Notes: generated by a model from the letters alone, not told the origin. A stretch of 64,000 nucleotides of DNA from Novosphingobium silvae (GCF_009856825.1 NZ_WVTD01000009.1:1-64000), one strand, 5' to 3'; counted from the stretch's first letter, positions 43,526 to 50,712 are shown. Translations and numbers: made by a program.

Positions 43526-45367
43526 ATGATCGACCGTCGCCGTTTTCTCGCCTCCGCATCCGCAGGCGCTGCCATCCTCGCGTCCGGTCCTGTATTCGCG
43601 CGTGTCTCCGCGCCCGGGACGGCGACGGGCAATCCTGCGCTTGCCGCCTTCATGGACAAGTACTTCGAAGCCCAGGTCGACGCCTTGCCGGAAACCGCGA
43701 CCTCCCTTGGGCTGGACACCGGTGCCCGCGCCGCGCTGAAGGCCCATTTGACCGTACCCACCCGTGAACGCGAGGAGGAGGACAGGGCCCGGGTGCGCGC
43801 GGCCCGTGCCGAACTCGGCAAGATCGACCGGGCGTCGCTCAACGCACAGGATGCCATCTACCACGACACGATCGAGGCGAACCTCGATGCCGTCATCCGC
43901 ACTTACGCCATTCCCTATGGGCAGGGCGGATGGCCGCAGGTCTACCGCGTCAGCCAGGGCGGGGGCGCCTACCTCAACACGGGCGACTTCCTCGACAACC
44001 AGCACACGATCAAGACCGCGGCGGACGCGGAAGCCTATGTCTCGCGCGTGAACGACTTCGCGGACGTGCTCGCGGCCGAGACCGACCGGATGCTTGAAGA
44101 CTTCGGCATCGGCGTCATTCCGCCCGACTTCATCCTGAAGAAGACCATCGGCCTTCAGGCCGGGATGCTGGGCACGCCCGCCGGCCAGTCCACCCTCGTG
44201 CAGTCGATCGTGCGGCGCACGGGCGAGAAGTCGATCGCGGGCGAGTGGGGCACACGGGTCGAGAAGCTGGTCGCCGAGCGGGTCTATCCGGCGCTGCAGC
44301 GCCAGAACGATGCCCTGAAAGCCGCGCTCCCCAAGGCGGGTCACGAGGCTTCGGTGTCGCGCCTGCCGCAGGGCGAGCAGTACTATGCCAACAGCCTGAA
44401 CTACATCACCACCACGCGGATGAGCGCGGATGAGATCCATCGCGTCGGCCTGCGGCAGGTGGCCGAGCTGACCGCGCTTTCGGACGAGATGCTCAGGAAG
44501 CAGGGCTTCACCAAAGGCACCGTAGGCGAGCGCATGATCGCGATGAACGCCGACCCCCGCAACGTCTATCCCAACACTGACGCCGCCAAGGCCGAGCTGG
44601 TCGCGCACCTGAACGGGCAGATGGCGGCGATGCAGAAGCTGCTGCCCAAGGCATTCGGCCGCCTTCCAAAATCGACCGTCGAGATCAAGCGCGTACCTCC
44701 CGAGATCCAGGAGGGCGCGGCGCAGGGTTACTACAACTCGCCCAGCCTCGATGGCACGCGCCCGGGCATCTACTGGATCAACCTGACCGACACCGCGAAC
44801 TGGCCCAAGTATGGCCTGCCGACGCTGACCTATCACGAGGCGATCCCGGGCCACCACCTGCAGATCGCGCTCCAGCAGGAAAGCGCCGCCGCGCCCAAGC
44901 TGATGAACCTGATGGGCTTCTCCAGCTACACTGAGGGCTGGGGCCTCTATGCCGAGCAGCTGGCGGACGAACTGGGCGCTTACGACAACGACCCGCTTGG
45001 CCGGATCGGCTTCTACCAGAGCCTGCTGTTTCGCGCGGTGCGGCTCGTGGTCGACACCGGCCTGCATTCCAAGGGGTGGAGCCGCGAGCAGGCGATCCGC
45101 TACTTCATCGAGAACACCGGCCGCGCGGAAGGCGGTGCGACGTCCGAGGTCGAGCGTTACTGTTCCTGGCCGGGGCAGGCCTGTGCCTACAAGGTCGGCC
45201 ACAACGAGTGGCTGCGCCTGCGCGAAAAGGCGCGCAAGGCTCTCGGCCAGCGCTTCGACATCCGCGCCTTCCACGATACGGCGCTGGCGGGCGGCGGCAT
45301 GCCGTTGACGGTCCTCGAACGCGTCGTCGACAACTGGGTCGCGGGGCAAAGGCCCTCCGCCGCCTGA
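43526..45367 (+). CDS. Secreted DUF885 family zinc-peptidase-like protein
   Basis: The 613-residue product has a twin-arginine signal (MIDRRRFLASASAGAAILAS) and the DUF885 domain. The probable zinc site is TYHEAIPGHHLQIALQQE near residue 432, followed by FSSYTEGWGLYAEQLADELG with the third metal ligand. DUF885 proteins are predicted metallopeptidases related to carboxypeptidase-like gluzincins, with unknown substrate. It lies after the pectin locus but has its own upstream region and no operator, so it is probably unrelated to pectin use. Confidence 0.85.
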   Translation: MIDRRRFLASASAGAAILASGPVFARVSAPGTATGNPALAAFMDKYFEAQVDALPETATSLGLDTGARAALKAHLTVPTREREEEDRARVRAARAELGKIDRASLNAQDAIYHDTIEANLDAVIRTYAIPYGQGGWPQVYRVSQGGGAYLNTGDFLDNQHTIKTAADAEAYVSRVNDFADVLAAETDRMLEDFGIGVIPPDFILKKTIGLQAGMLGTPAGQSTLVQSIVRRTGEKSIAGEWGTRVEKLVAERVYPALQRQNDALKAALPKAGHEASVSRLPQGEQYYANSLNYITTTRMSADEIHRVGLRQVAELTALSDEMLRKQGFTKGTVGERMIAMNADPRNVYPNTDAAKAELVAHLNGQMAAMQKLLPKAFGRLPKSTVEIKRVPPEIQEGAAQGYYNSPSLDGTRPGIYWINLTDTANWPKYGLPTLTYHEAIPGHHLQIALQQESAAAPKLMNLMGFSSYTEGWGLYAEQLADELGAYDNDPLGRIGFYQSLLFRAVRLVVDTGLHSKGWSREQAIRYFIENTGRAEGGATSEVERYCSWPGQACAYKVGHNEWLRLREKARKALGQRFDIRAFHDTALAGGGMPLTVLERVVDNWVAGQRPSAA

Positions 45368-45379
45368 GGGGGACTGGCT

Positions 45380-45422
45380 GCCGCCGGATGTCGGTTCCCA
45401 CAGCGGGACGATGTCCGGCGGC
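45380..45422 (+). terminator. Complex hairpin after the DUF885 gene
   Basis: GCCGCCGGA and TCCGGCGGC form a 9-bp outer stem, with an inner GTTCCC and GGGAC helix. It starts 13 bases after the stop codon and is the last chromosomal feature before the integrated element. Confidence 0.6.
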
Positions 45423-45642
45423 CGGACAGCTGGGCTTTCCGCCGGTGCGGCATGACCGAGAGACGCGTAACCGCTTCAGGAACCGGTGAGTTGCCACACC
45501 AAGAATGACGAGGCCGCCGCTGCTAAGCAGAAGCGCCTGACCATACAAGATTGTGCAATTGGAAATGTCTGCTGGCGATCCGGGCAGACACCAGATCCGC
45601 CCAAGTGGCGGCAAACACACGGCTGTTCAGAAGAAAATGGAC
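45423..45642. other. Chromosomal stretch before the element
   Basis: No gene is seen between the DUF885 terminator and the left repeat of the integrated element. Composition becomes less GC-rich towards the right end. Confidence 0.35.
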
Positions 45643-45658
45643 CGAGCCGGAATCGAAT
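45643..45658. repeat. Left attachment-site copy (attL-like)
   Basis: CCGAGCCGGAATCGAA is identical to the 3' part of the tRNA-Cys gene at 50646-50661. It is preceded by AAAATGGA, which also precedes the tRNA copy, but three bases (GGC) present in the tRNA copy are missing here. It marks the left boundary of the element. Confidence 0.8.
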
Positions 45659-45980
45659 TGATCGTTTAAGTATCTAAAGAATAACAGTTTTTTTCGACAT
45701 GAGATTGCTCATCCATCGAGCATACCATCGAGATTTATTTTTATCCGGGTTCTATTCCCAGTGCCGGAATCGAAACGGTTGCGGGCGCGAGTCGCGGCTA
45801 ATCATCCTTGTTGTATTTCTTAGCTGAATTGGCTTCCCCGTCCCATATTCAGCCGCCGTCGGTATCGACCAATATGAGTCGTGCCGATGAGGGGCTGCGA
45901 ATGTCAGGGCTCACCGGAACCGGTAGATCCATTCAGACCTAGCCCTCCTGCCTCTTCAGATTTCCTCGAACGTCAAAGAG
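45659..45980. other. AT-rich left end of the element
   Basis: This stretch has visibly lower GC than the rest of the window (for example the TAACAGTTTTTTTCGACAT region near 45683). It contains no supported gene. CCATCGAG is repeated at 45713-45720 and 45725-45732, and a second partial T-loop-like copy lies at 45763-45778. These may be integrase arm-type sites. Confidence 0.4.
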
Positions 45981-46460
45981 TCACGCGGCATGAAGATCTA
46001 GACTGCGCCTTGTCAAAAGGTGGGCAAAGACCGCTTGCGCCTTCACGTCCACTTCGTTCGGTTCATAGCTTTGGGGGAGGCCGGTTCTATCATCGTAGAG
46101 GAAGTTCGTTATCGCCACGCGAACCGCATCGCGTGTCGCCTGCTTCCCGGCAAAATCCTGCATGGTGTCCAATTGCTGCTTCAAGATTTCATATAGCCCA
46201 ACGGCGACCTTCTTCAGCTTGACGATGTCGCTTTTTTCGAGGTCAGGCTTCATCAGCAAATCGAACAGGGCCAGGGTTTCTTCGTCCAATCCTTCGCGCA
46301 CTGCACGGCGCTGTTCGCCATCCAGTTCCTCCGCCAGCACCAGGAGCGCCGCGAAGGTCCGCTCGATGTTCACGGCATCCTTCTCGCTGTTATAGTCCGA
46401 GACCAGTTGCTCATAATGTTTCTGGAAATCGGTGCGCAGCGGATTTTGGCGCAGCATCAT
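45981..46460 (-). pseudogene. hsdR: Orphan C-terminal fragment of type I restriction enzyme HsdR
   Basis: The 159 residues from MMLRQNPLRTDFQKHYEQLV to the stop match the C-terminal (DUF3387/EcoR124-C) domain of HsdR: YNSEKDAVNIERTFAALLVL, REGLDEETLALFDLLMKPDL and DAVRVAITNFLYDDRTGLPQ. The helicase and nuclease domains are missing, because the sequence to the right switches to an unrelated gene on the other strand. The rest of the same open frame (up to 47105) does not resemble HsdR. The intact enzyme would be about 1000 residues, so this is only a sixth of it. hsdM and hsdS are absent. Confidence 0.8.
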
Positions 46461-47015
46461 ACCCTTGGCGCTGCTACGCATGGCGCTGCCATCATCAGCC
46501 TGCCGGGCGAGAATTCCGAGCTCGGCGCGCTCTGGCGCCGTTACGATGCGCGGCCTGTGCGGCTGCTGCGTACCCGCGAAGGGCGGGCGCTCAGCCTGGA
46601 GCGCTATCTGCGTGCCGGCGAGTTCATGGGATCGCTGACGTTTGGCACGGCCGACGACACGGCCTACTTCTTCTACTCGGCGGGGATCGTCGCGCAGCTG
46701 GCGATGTCCTCGCATCTGCTCGACGTCGGCTTTCCCGACATGTGGTGTGCGAAGTACATCGGCCTTCATGTCGACCGCTCGCTGGCGTACGCCAACGCCA
46801 CGGCGTTCGGCTATGAGGATGCTGCTACTGACCGGCTGATGGCCGTGCTGTCGCCCTACTGGAAATGGAACAGCCTCAGCCGGGCGCAGGGGATAGAGCC
46901 TGACGACGGTGGTTTCGCCAGCGACGAAGTTTGCGAGATCATCGTCCGGCTCGTCGACCACGTCGCGGAGGTGACAGGGCATGCCCGCCCGACACGCCGC
47001 GCCGCGCGATCCTGA
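46407..47015 (+). CDS. Unknown protein, probably missing its N-terminus
   Basis: The frame encodes 202 residues. From about residue 25 it looks like real protein (AIISLPGENSELGALWRRYD, FGTADDTAYFFYSAGIVAQL, HLLDVGFPDMWCAKYIGLHV, LSPYWKWNSLSRAQ). The first 24 residues, however, are antisense to the hsdR fragment, so the native 5' end seems to have been lost at a junction near 46460-46480. I do not recognise the family. Codon use fits the high-GC surroundings. It may be an inactive remnant or be expressed from a new start. Confidence 0.5.
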   Translation: MLIMFLEIGAQRILAQHHTLGAATHGAAIISLPGENSELGALWRRYDARPVRLLRTREGRALSLERYLRAGEFMGSLTFGTADDTAYFFYSAGIVAQLAMSSHLLDVGFPDMWCAKYIGLHVDRSLAYANATAFGYEDAATDRLMAVLSPYWKWNSLSRAQGIEPDDGGFASDEVCEIIVRLVDHVAEVTGHARPTRRAARS

Positions 47016-47150
47016 TCGGGCGATGTGGCGGCGAGCGGATTCGGCCCGCCAGACGCCCGTAATTAGGGAAAAGCTGCCGCCGCAACCGGGATGCGAGCCT
47101 TTCATCGCTCATCGCACGGTCATGAGACAAAAAAATTTGATCGTCCGGTA

Positions 47151-47190
47151 GGGTGCACCAGAGTGCACCAGGGTACACTTAGGGTGCCAG
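47151..47190. repeat. Tandem 10-bp repeats upstream of alpA
   Basis: GGGTGCACCA, GAGTGCACCA and GGGTACACTT follow one another at exact 10-base spacing, and AGGGTGCC continues the pattern. The core GTGCAC is itself palindromic. One helical turn per unit suggests a protein-binding array, such as operators for AlpA or iterons. It lies about 115 bases before alpA. Confidence 0.65.
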
Positions 47191-47303
47191 ACGGGGCAGG
47201 ATCGGACATGGGCGGGTTCTCATGCAGTTGCGCTTTTCCAGGGATGCCCCAATTCTACTCGTGGCCGGCCAATCCAACCCTCGGAAAAGGAAGGATGCGC
47301 CAC

Positions 47304-47513
47304 ATGAATACCGCCTCTCCCAATGCGTTCGTGCGTCTGCCTCAAGTGCTCAAGGAAACGGGGCTGTCGCGCGCGACGCTCTATCGCAAGGTCCAGGACG
47401 GGACCTTTCCCAAACAAGTCCGCATCGCGCAGCGATGCGTCGGCTGGCGTCGCGCTGCGATCGACCAGTGGCTGCAGAATCCCATGTTCTATTCGGTCGA
47501 GGACTACGCCTGA
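47304..47513 (+). CDS. AlpA family phage/element transcriptional regulator
   Basis: The 69-residue product is a MerR-like AlpA winged helix: FVRLPQVLKETGLSRATLYR then KVQDGTFPKQVRIAQRCVGW and RRAAIDQWLQNP. AlpA proteins switch on excisionase or integrase genes in prophages and integrative elements. The ATG at 47304 has AAGGAAGG about nine bases upstream and is preferred over the ATG at 47295. The tandem repeats upstream are candidates for its binding sites. Confidence 0.92.
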   Translation: MNTASPNAFVRLPQVLKETGLSRATLYRKVQDGTFPKQVRIAQRCVGWRRAAIDQWLQNPMFYSVEDYA

Positions 47514-47556
47514 GCAATCAGCAGCCGCGCCCGCCGCAGCGGGCGCGGCCGATCGT

Positions 47557-47841
47557 TCACCAGCCCTTGCGCTCCTGCCGCCGCAGCGACCGGCTCAGCA
47601 GCAAGATTGTGCGGCCCATCTCGACCTCCACCCGCCGCACGCTGATATCCAGGCGCGCCGCGATCTCCTCGTAAGACCAGCCATCGTAGCGCACGAGGCA
47701 GAACAGCTGGCGGTGGAAGGGTGGCAGCGAATGCACCGCTCTCGCAACCCTGCGTGTTTGCGGGTCTTCGTACTCGGGAAAGGCATCGCGCAGCAACGCT
47801 TCGCGCACATACTGCTCCAGTCGATAGAGGGGCCCGATCAT
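47557..47841 (-). CDS. Sigma-70 region 4-like DNA-binding protein
   Basis: The 94-residue product has the region 4 helix-turn-helix of ECF-type sigma factors: AVHSLPPFHRQLFCLVRYDG followed by WSYEEIAARLDISVRRVEVE. Region 2, needed for promoter melting, is absent, so it is not a working sigma factor on its own. Such short proteins are common in sphingomonad integrative elements, always near ardC. Its ATG overlaps the ardC stop as ATGA, which implies translational coupling. Confidence 0.82.
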   Translation of the reverse strand: MIGPLYRLEQYVREALLRDAFPEYEDPQTRRVARAVHSLPPFHRQLFCLVRYDGWSYEEIAARLDISVRRVEVEMGRTILLLSRSLRRQERKGW

Positions 47842-48719
47842 GACCGTTCCTCCCCGAATACGAGGAGATAGTCGGCACCCTTGCTGGCTGCGCTCGCCGC
47901 CCGGAAGATCGCCTTCTCGTCGGCTCGCATTGCTTCAAGCCACGCACCGATGTAATCCGAGTGCCGCACGGTCGGCTGGATGCCAAGTGTTGCGCAGGTG
48001 AACGCCGCCGTCATCTCGGCGACAAGTTCCTCTTTTGCGTACGCCGTCGAGCCGAACTGCCCGGACTGATCACGCTCCAGCCGACCTTTACCGCCGACCC
48101 AATGACCCATTTCGTGCAGCGCCGTGCGAAACCAGTTTATGGGCTCATGAAACGCAGCCTGTGGCGGCACCTGCACATAGTCCTGCCCCGGCGAATAGAA
48201 CGCCTCGCTACCATCGATCCGAAAGTCCGCACCGCTCGCGGCAATCAGCCTGTCCACCTCGGCAATCGCCATGACGGGATCGGGCACGGCCGGCTCGGCC
48301 GCATACTGCTCGGGCAGCCCATCGATCTGGTCGAGATTGAACACGGTAAAGCGCTTCAGGAAAGCAATCGTTCGCGCCTCGCGGTCCTCGCACGCTGCCT
48401 TCGCTGCCTCGTCCTTCGGGGTGAAGCGGTCGGCATAGCAGATCACCGTGCCTTTCTCGCCGCGCCGCACATGCCCGCCTGCCTGCTCGGCCTGCTTGTA
48501 GGTAAGCCAGCGCTGCGAGGAAAACTGGCGTTCCACCGCCTCGCACCACAGGATCAGGATGTTGATCCCGGAATAGACCCGTCCGGACACGGCGTTCTGC
48601 GGCATCGTGCAAGGGCACCGGGCACTGTCCCAAGGCTGCACCCACGGCAGACGTCCTTCTTCCAGCTCTGCGATCACACGTGCGGTAACCTCGCCATAAA
48701 GGCTCTGACGGTCAGCCAT
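47838..48719 (-). CDS. ardC: ArdC family antirestriction protein
   Basis: ArdC protects incoming DNA of conjugative elements from type I restriction. The 293-residue product has the N-terminal ssDNA-binding domain (VTARVIAELEEGRLPWVQPW, SGINILILWCEAVERQFSSQ, AEQAGGHVRRGEKGTVICYA) and a C-terminal zincin-like metallopeptidase domain with TALHEMGHWVGGKGRLERDQ near residue 207. YAKEELVAEMTAAFTCATLG supplies the third metal ligand. Its presence beside an hsdR remnant is notable. It is preceded by a GC-rich leader with stable hairpins. Confidence 0.93.
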   Translation of the reverse strand: MADRQSLYGEVTARVIAELEEGRLPWVQPWDSARCPCTMPQNAVSGRVYSGINILILWCEAVERQFSSQRWLTYKQAEQAGGHVRRGEKGTVICYADRFTPKDEAAKAACEDREARTIAFLKRFTVFNLDQIDGLPEQYAAEPAVPDPVMAIAEVDRLIAASGADFRIDGSEAFYSPGQDYVQVPPQAAFHEPINWFRTALHEMGHWVGGKGRLERDQSGQFGSTAYAKEELVAEMTAAFTCATLGIQPTVRHSDYIGAWLEAMRADEKAIFRAASAASKGADYLLVFGEERS

Positions 48720-48905
48720 GACTTCTCACTCCTTTCCTCAACCGCCATTGACCGGCGCCAGGGTGGCGGGGGGCGGCAGGAGCGGACTGAGAGCCCCGCC
48801 GGCTGAAGGCGGGGCGCACCCGAAGGGCTGAAATGAAATGGAGGACCCGGCAGCGCAGCGGACGGGTTGCGGCCCGTCGAGGCGGGGCTACAGGGCAGCG
48901 ACGCC
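48720..48905 (-). ncRNA. Candidate structured leader RNA of ardC
   Basis: On the minus strand, directly before the ardC start, there are stable hairpins: GCCCCGCC with GGCGGGGC (plus-strand 48793-48800 and 48808-48815) and GACGGG with CCCGTC (48861-48866 and 48873-48878). Between them is the accessible TCCATTTCATTTCAGCC. A good ribosome binding site (AAAGGAG) precedes the ATG. The radC RNA motif (Rfam) is known upstream of integrase and antirestriction genes in Proteobacteria, and this position fits; I could not align it to the consensus. Confidence 0.45.
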
Positions 48906-49224
48906 CCCCGCCACCTTGGAGCCGTCAAGGCTCAACGCCGCCGCGCGCCTGCGCGGCGACTGCTGAAGGGATGCCAGGAGCAGCCCGACCGAACCGCCCA
49001 AGGCGGGACGGAACGCGTCAGCGATCGTAACGGCCATGCCTACGAGACGCCGCACGGCGGCTCGGCTGGAGCGTGAGCGGAAGTAGAGCGCGGTCAGTCC
49101 GTTAGGGCTGGGACGCCGCAACCGCCTTGGGTCAAGGGGCCATTCTTACATCGAGAGGCCTGTTTAACATCACTACTGTTAAATGCGTGTCGGGCTCCAA
49201 AAGCACGGACGCAGCCACTGAAAT
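48906..49224. other. Intergenic part of the element between the ardC leader and int
   Basis: No protein is supported here. An open frame on the minus strand (48888-49121) with product MRRPSPNGLTALYFRSRSSR and more is possible but unrecognised. A perfect inverted repeat TTTAACA/TGTTAAA with a 7-base loop lies at 49163-49183, about 40 bases after the integrase stop. Confidence 0.35.
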
Positions 49225-50475
49225 TTATGACCCGCTATGACCAAACTTGGGCCGCAGGATGGTGGCGCCGCCGCGCAGCTGATCAAGATGATCCGACCAG
49301 TGCTGCATCATGCGAACACGCTCGTCCCAGTATTGACCGCGTGCATAAGCTCGGCGGATGGAGTTGCCGTCCGCATGAGCGAGCTGCCGTTCGATCGCAT
49401 CGGGGTTCCAGCAGCCCATTTCGTTAAGCAGCGTTGCGGCCAGCGCCCGAAATCCGTGGCCTGTCATTTCGTCCTTGCCGTAGCCGAGCCGCCGGAGTGC
49501 GGCATTGATCGTGTTGTCCGACATCGGCCGGTCTACCGAACGAAGGGAGGGGAAAAGAAAAGGGCTGTAGCCCGCATCGTGCTCGATCTCGCCGAGTATG
49601 GCGACAACCTGCCGGGTGAGGGGGACAGCGTGGGGCCGGCGCATCTTCATCTTGTGACCGGGGATCGTCCAGACGCGCTTGTTGAGGTCAAACTCGCTCC
49701 ATTCCGCCCAGCGCAGTTCGCCGGGCCGCACGAAAACATGCGCCAGCAGACGCAGCGCGGTCCGCGTAAGCGGATAGCCGTCATATTCATCGATAGTCCG
49801 CAGCAAAGCCCCGGCTTCGATCGGCGTGGTGATTGCGGCCCGATGAGTCGTTCGAGGGGTGACGAGGGCGCCGCGAAGATCCGAGGCGATATCGCGCTCG
49901 GCTCGAGCCGTGGCAATCGCATATCGAAAGACCTGGCTGGATGCGGTCCGTGCCCGATTGGCGGTGTCGTAGCGTTTCGTGGCCTCGATCTTCTTCAAGG
50001 CCAGAAGCAACTCATGCGCGGAGATTTCGCGGATGGGACGCTTTCCGATCGCGGGATAGAGCTTCGCGAGCAGCCAGCGTGCCTTCTTGAGCGTCATGGC
50101 TGCGGCACCTTCCGCAGCTATCTTTTCGAGCCACTCGTTCGCCACAGCTTCGAAAGTGTGCGCCGCCGCGAGCATTTTTTGGATCTTTTCAAGCTTGGCA
50201 TGCTCGACGGGATCGACCCCCTTGACGAGAAGCCGCCGTGCATCGAGCAGTCGTTCTCGCGCCTCCCCCAGCAGCAGCTCTGGCCAACGCCCGAAGGTTA
50301 TGGTTCTCTGCTTGCCTAGAAAGCGGTAATTCATTCGCCAGACGCGTAAGCCGCTGGGTTCGATCTGGAGGTACAGCCCATCGCGGTCGCTGAGCTTGTA
50401 GGCCTTGTCTTTTGGCTTAGCACGCGACACCCAGGCTGCGGTGAGCCCGGACTTCTGCCGCTTTCCTTCCAACAT
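49225..50475 (-). CDS. int: Tyrosine-type site-specific integrase (P4-like, Arm domain)
   Basis: The 416-residue product has the N-terminal Arm DNA-binding domain (DUF4102-type; KLSDRDGLYLQIEPSGLRVW, YRFLGKQRTITFGRWPELLL), a core-binding domain, and the C-terminal catalytic domain. Catalytic residues appear in HVFVRPGELRWAEWSEFDL (Arg), TGHGFRALAATLLNEMG (His-x-x-Arg), RQLAHADGNSIRRAY (His) and the Tyr in RAYARGQYWDERV. It should integrate the element into tRNA-Cys. Its start lies 163 bases from the tRNA 3' end, and several inverted repeats occupy that gap. Confidence 0.95.
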   Translation of the reverse strand: MLEGKRQKSGLTAAWVSRAKPKDKAYKLSDRDGLYLQIEPSGLRVWRMNYRFLGKQRTITFGRWPELLLGEARERLLDARRLLVKGVDPVEHAKLEKIQKMLAAAHTFEAVANEWLEKIAAEGAAAMTLKKARWLLAKLYPAIGKRPIREISAHELLLALKKIEATKRYDTANRARTASSQVFRYAIATARAERDIASDLRGALVTPRTTHRAAITTPIEAGALLRTIDEYDGYPLTRTALRLLAHVFVRPGELRWAEWSEFDLNKRVWTIPGHKMKMRRPHAVPLTRQVVAILGEIEHDAGYSPFLFPSLRSVDRPMSDNTINAALRRLGYGKDEMTGHGFRALAATLLNEMGCWNPDAIERQLAHADGNSIRRAYARGQYWDERVRMMQHWSDHLDQLRGGATILRPKFGHSGS

Positions 50476-50513
50476 GATGGTATCTCCCCATCGCTATGGC
50501 GGGGCGTACCATC
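50476..50513. promoter_or_regulatory. Inverted repeat at the integrase start
   Basis: GATGGTA at 50476-50482 and TACCATC at 50507-50513 enclose an inner CCCC/GGGG pair, directly before the integrase start codon. It may be an operator for integrase autoregulation or a hairpin that hides the ribosome binding site. Confidence 0.45.
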
Positions 50514-50565
50514 AAATCTTCCATGATTGGGGTGAGATTTGGTGAAATGGCCCGAACCTGTCGGA

Positions 50566-50589
50566 GACATTTTACCACGTAAAAATGTC
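50566..50589. promoter_or_regulatory. Inverted repeat in the integrase-tRNA gap
   Basis: GACATTTT at 50566-50573 and AAAATGTC at 50582-50589 are exact inverted copies 8 bases apart, and TGTCGGA recurs as a direct repeat at 50560-50566 and 50586-50592. They may be arm sites for the integrase. Confidence 0.4.
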
Positions 50590-50613
50590 GGAAAACAGCC
50601 ACTTATGCGATGC

Positions 50614-50630
50614 TCTCAGACCCTCTGAGA
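50614..50630. terminator. Small hairpin after tRNA-Cys
   Basis: TCTCAGA and TCTGAGA form a 7-bp stem with a CCC loop nine bases beyond the tRNA 3' end. Read from the tRNA, a TTTTTGC run comes before it, so it may help terminate or process the tRNA transcript. Confidence 0.4.
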
Positions 50631-50638
50631 AGCAAAAA

Positions 50639-50712
50639 TGGAGGCCCGAGCCGGAATCGAACCGGCGTGCAAGGATTTGCAGTCCTCTGCGTCACCACTC
50701 CGCCATCGGGCC
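50639..50712 (-). tRNA. tRNA-Cys (anticodon GCA)
   Basis: The 74-nt minus-strand sequence folds as a tRNA with acceptor stem GGCCCGA and TCGGGCC, discriminator U, and an encoded CCA at its 3' end (plus-strand 50639-50641). The anticodon loop in GGACTGCAAATCC gives GCA, and the T-loop is GGTTCGAATCC-like. It is the integration site of the 5 kb element, and its sequence is intact. Confidence 0.97.
50646..50661. repeat. Right attachment-site copy (attR-like) inside tRNA-Cys
   Basis: CCGAGCCGGAATCGAA lies in the T-arm and 3' acceptor side of tRNA-Cys and is identical to the left copy at 45643-45658. Integration there rebuilds a full tRNA gene at this end. Confidence 0.8.

Larger units (their letters stand above)
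45643..50661. mobile_element. Decayed integrative element at tRNA-Cys, about 5 kb
   Basis: A 16-bp direct repeat bounds 5.0 kb that starts inside the 3' end of tRNA-Cys. Contents in order are an AT-rich leftmost stretch, an orphan hsdR 3' fragment, an unknown protein lacking its 5' end, alpA, a sigma-region-4-like gene, ardC with a structured leader, and an integrase whose start lies next to the tRNA. The tRNA is intact at the right end. There are no transfer or replication genes, so this is a remnant or a satellite that needs a helper. Confidence 0.85.

Noticed and set aside
43430..45349. A 639-codon frame antisense to the DUF885 gene
   Set aside because: No similarity and no ribosome binding site; it mirrors the codon bias of DUF885.
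46461..47105. The N-terminal part of the 374-codon minus-strand frame that includes the HsdR tail
   Set aside because: It does not resemble HsdR and lies antisense to the unknown plus-strand gene, so only the 159-residue tail is kept.
47101..47200. A CRISPR-like array suggested by the short tandem repeats
   Set aside because: Units are 10 bases with no spacers, so this is an operator-like array, not CRISPR.
48888..49121. A 77-residue minus-strand frame in the element
   Set aside because: No recognised family or clear start; it overlaps the structured ardC leader region and was left as unresolved.
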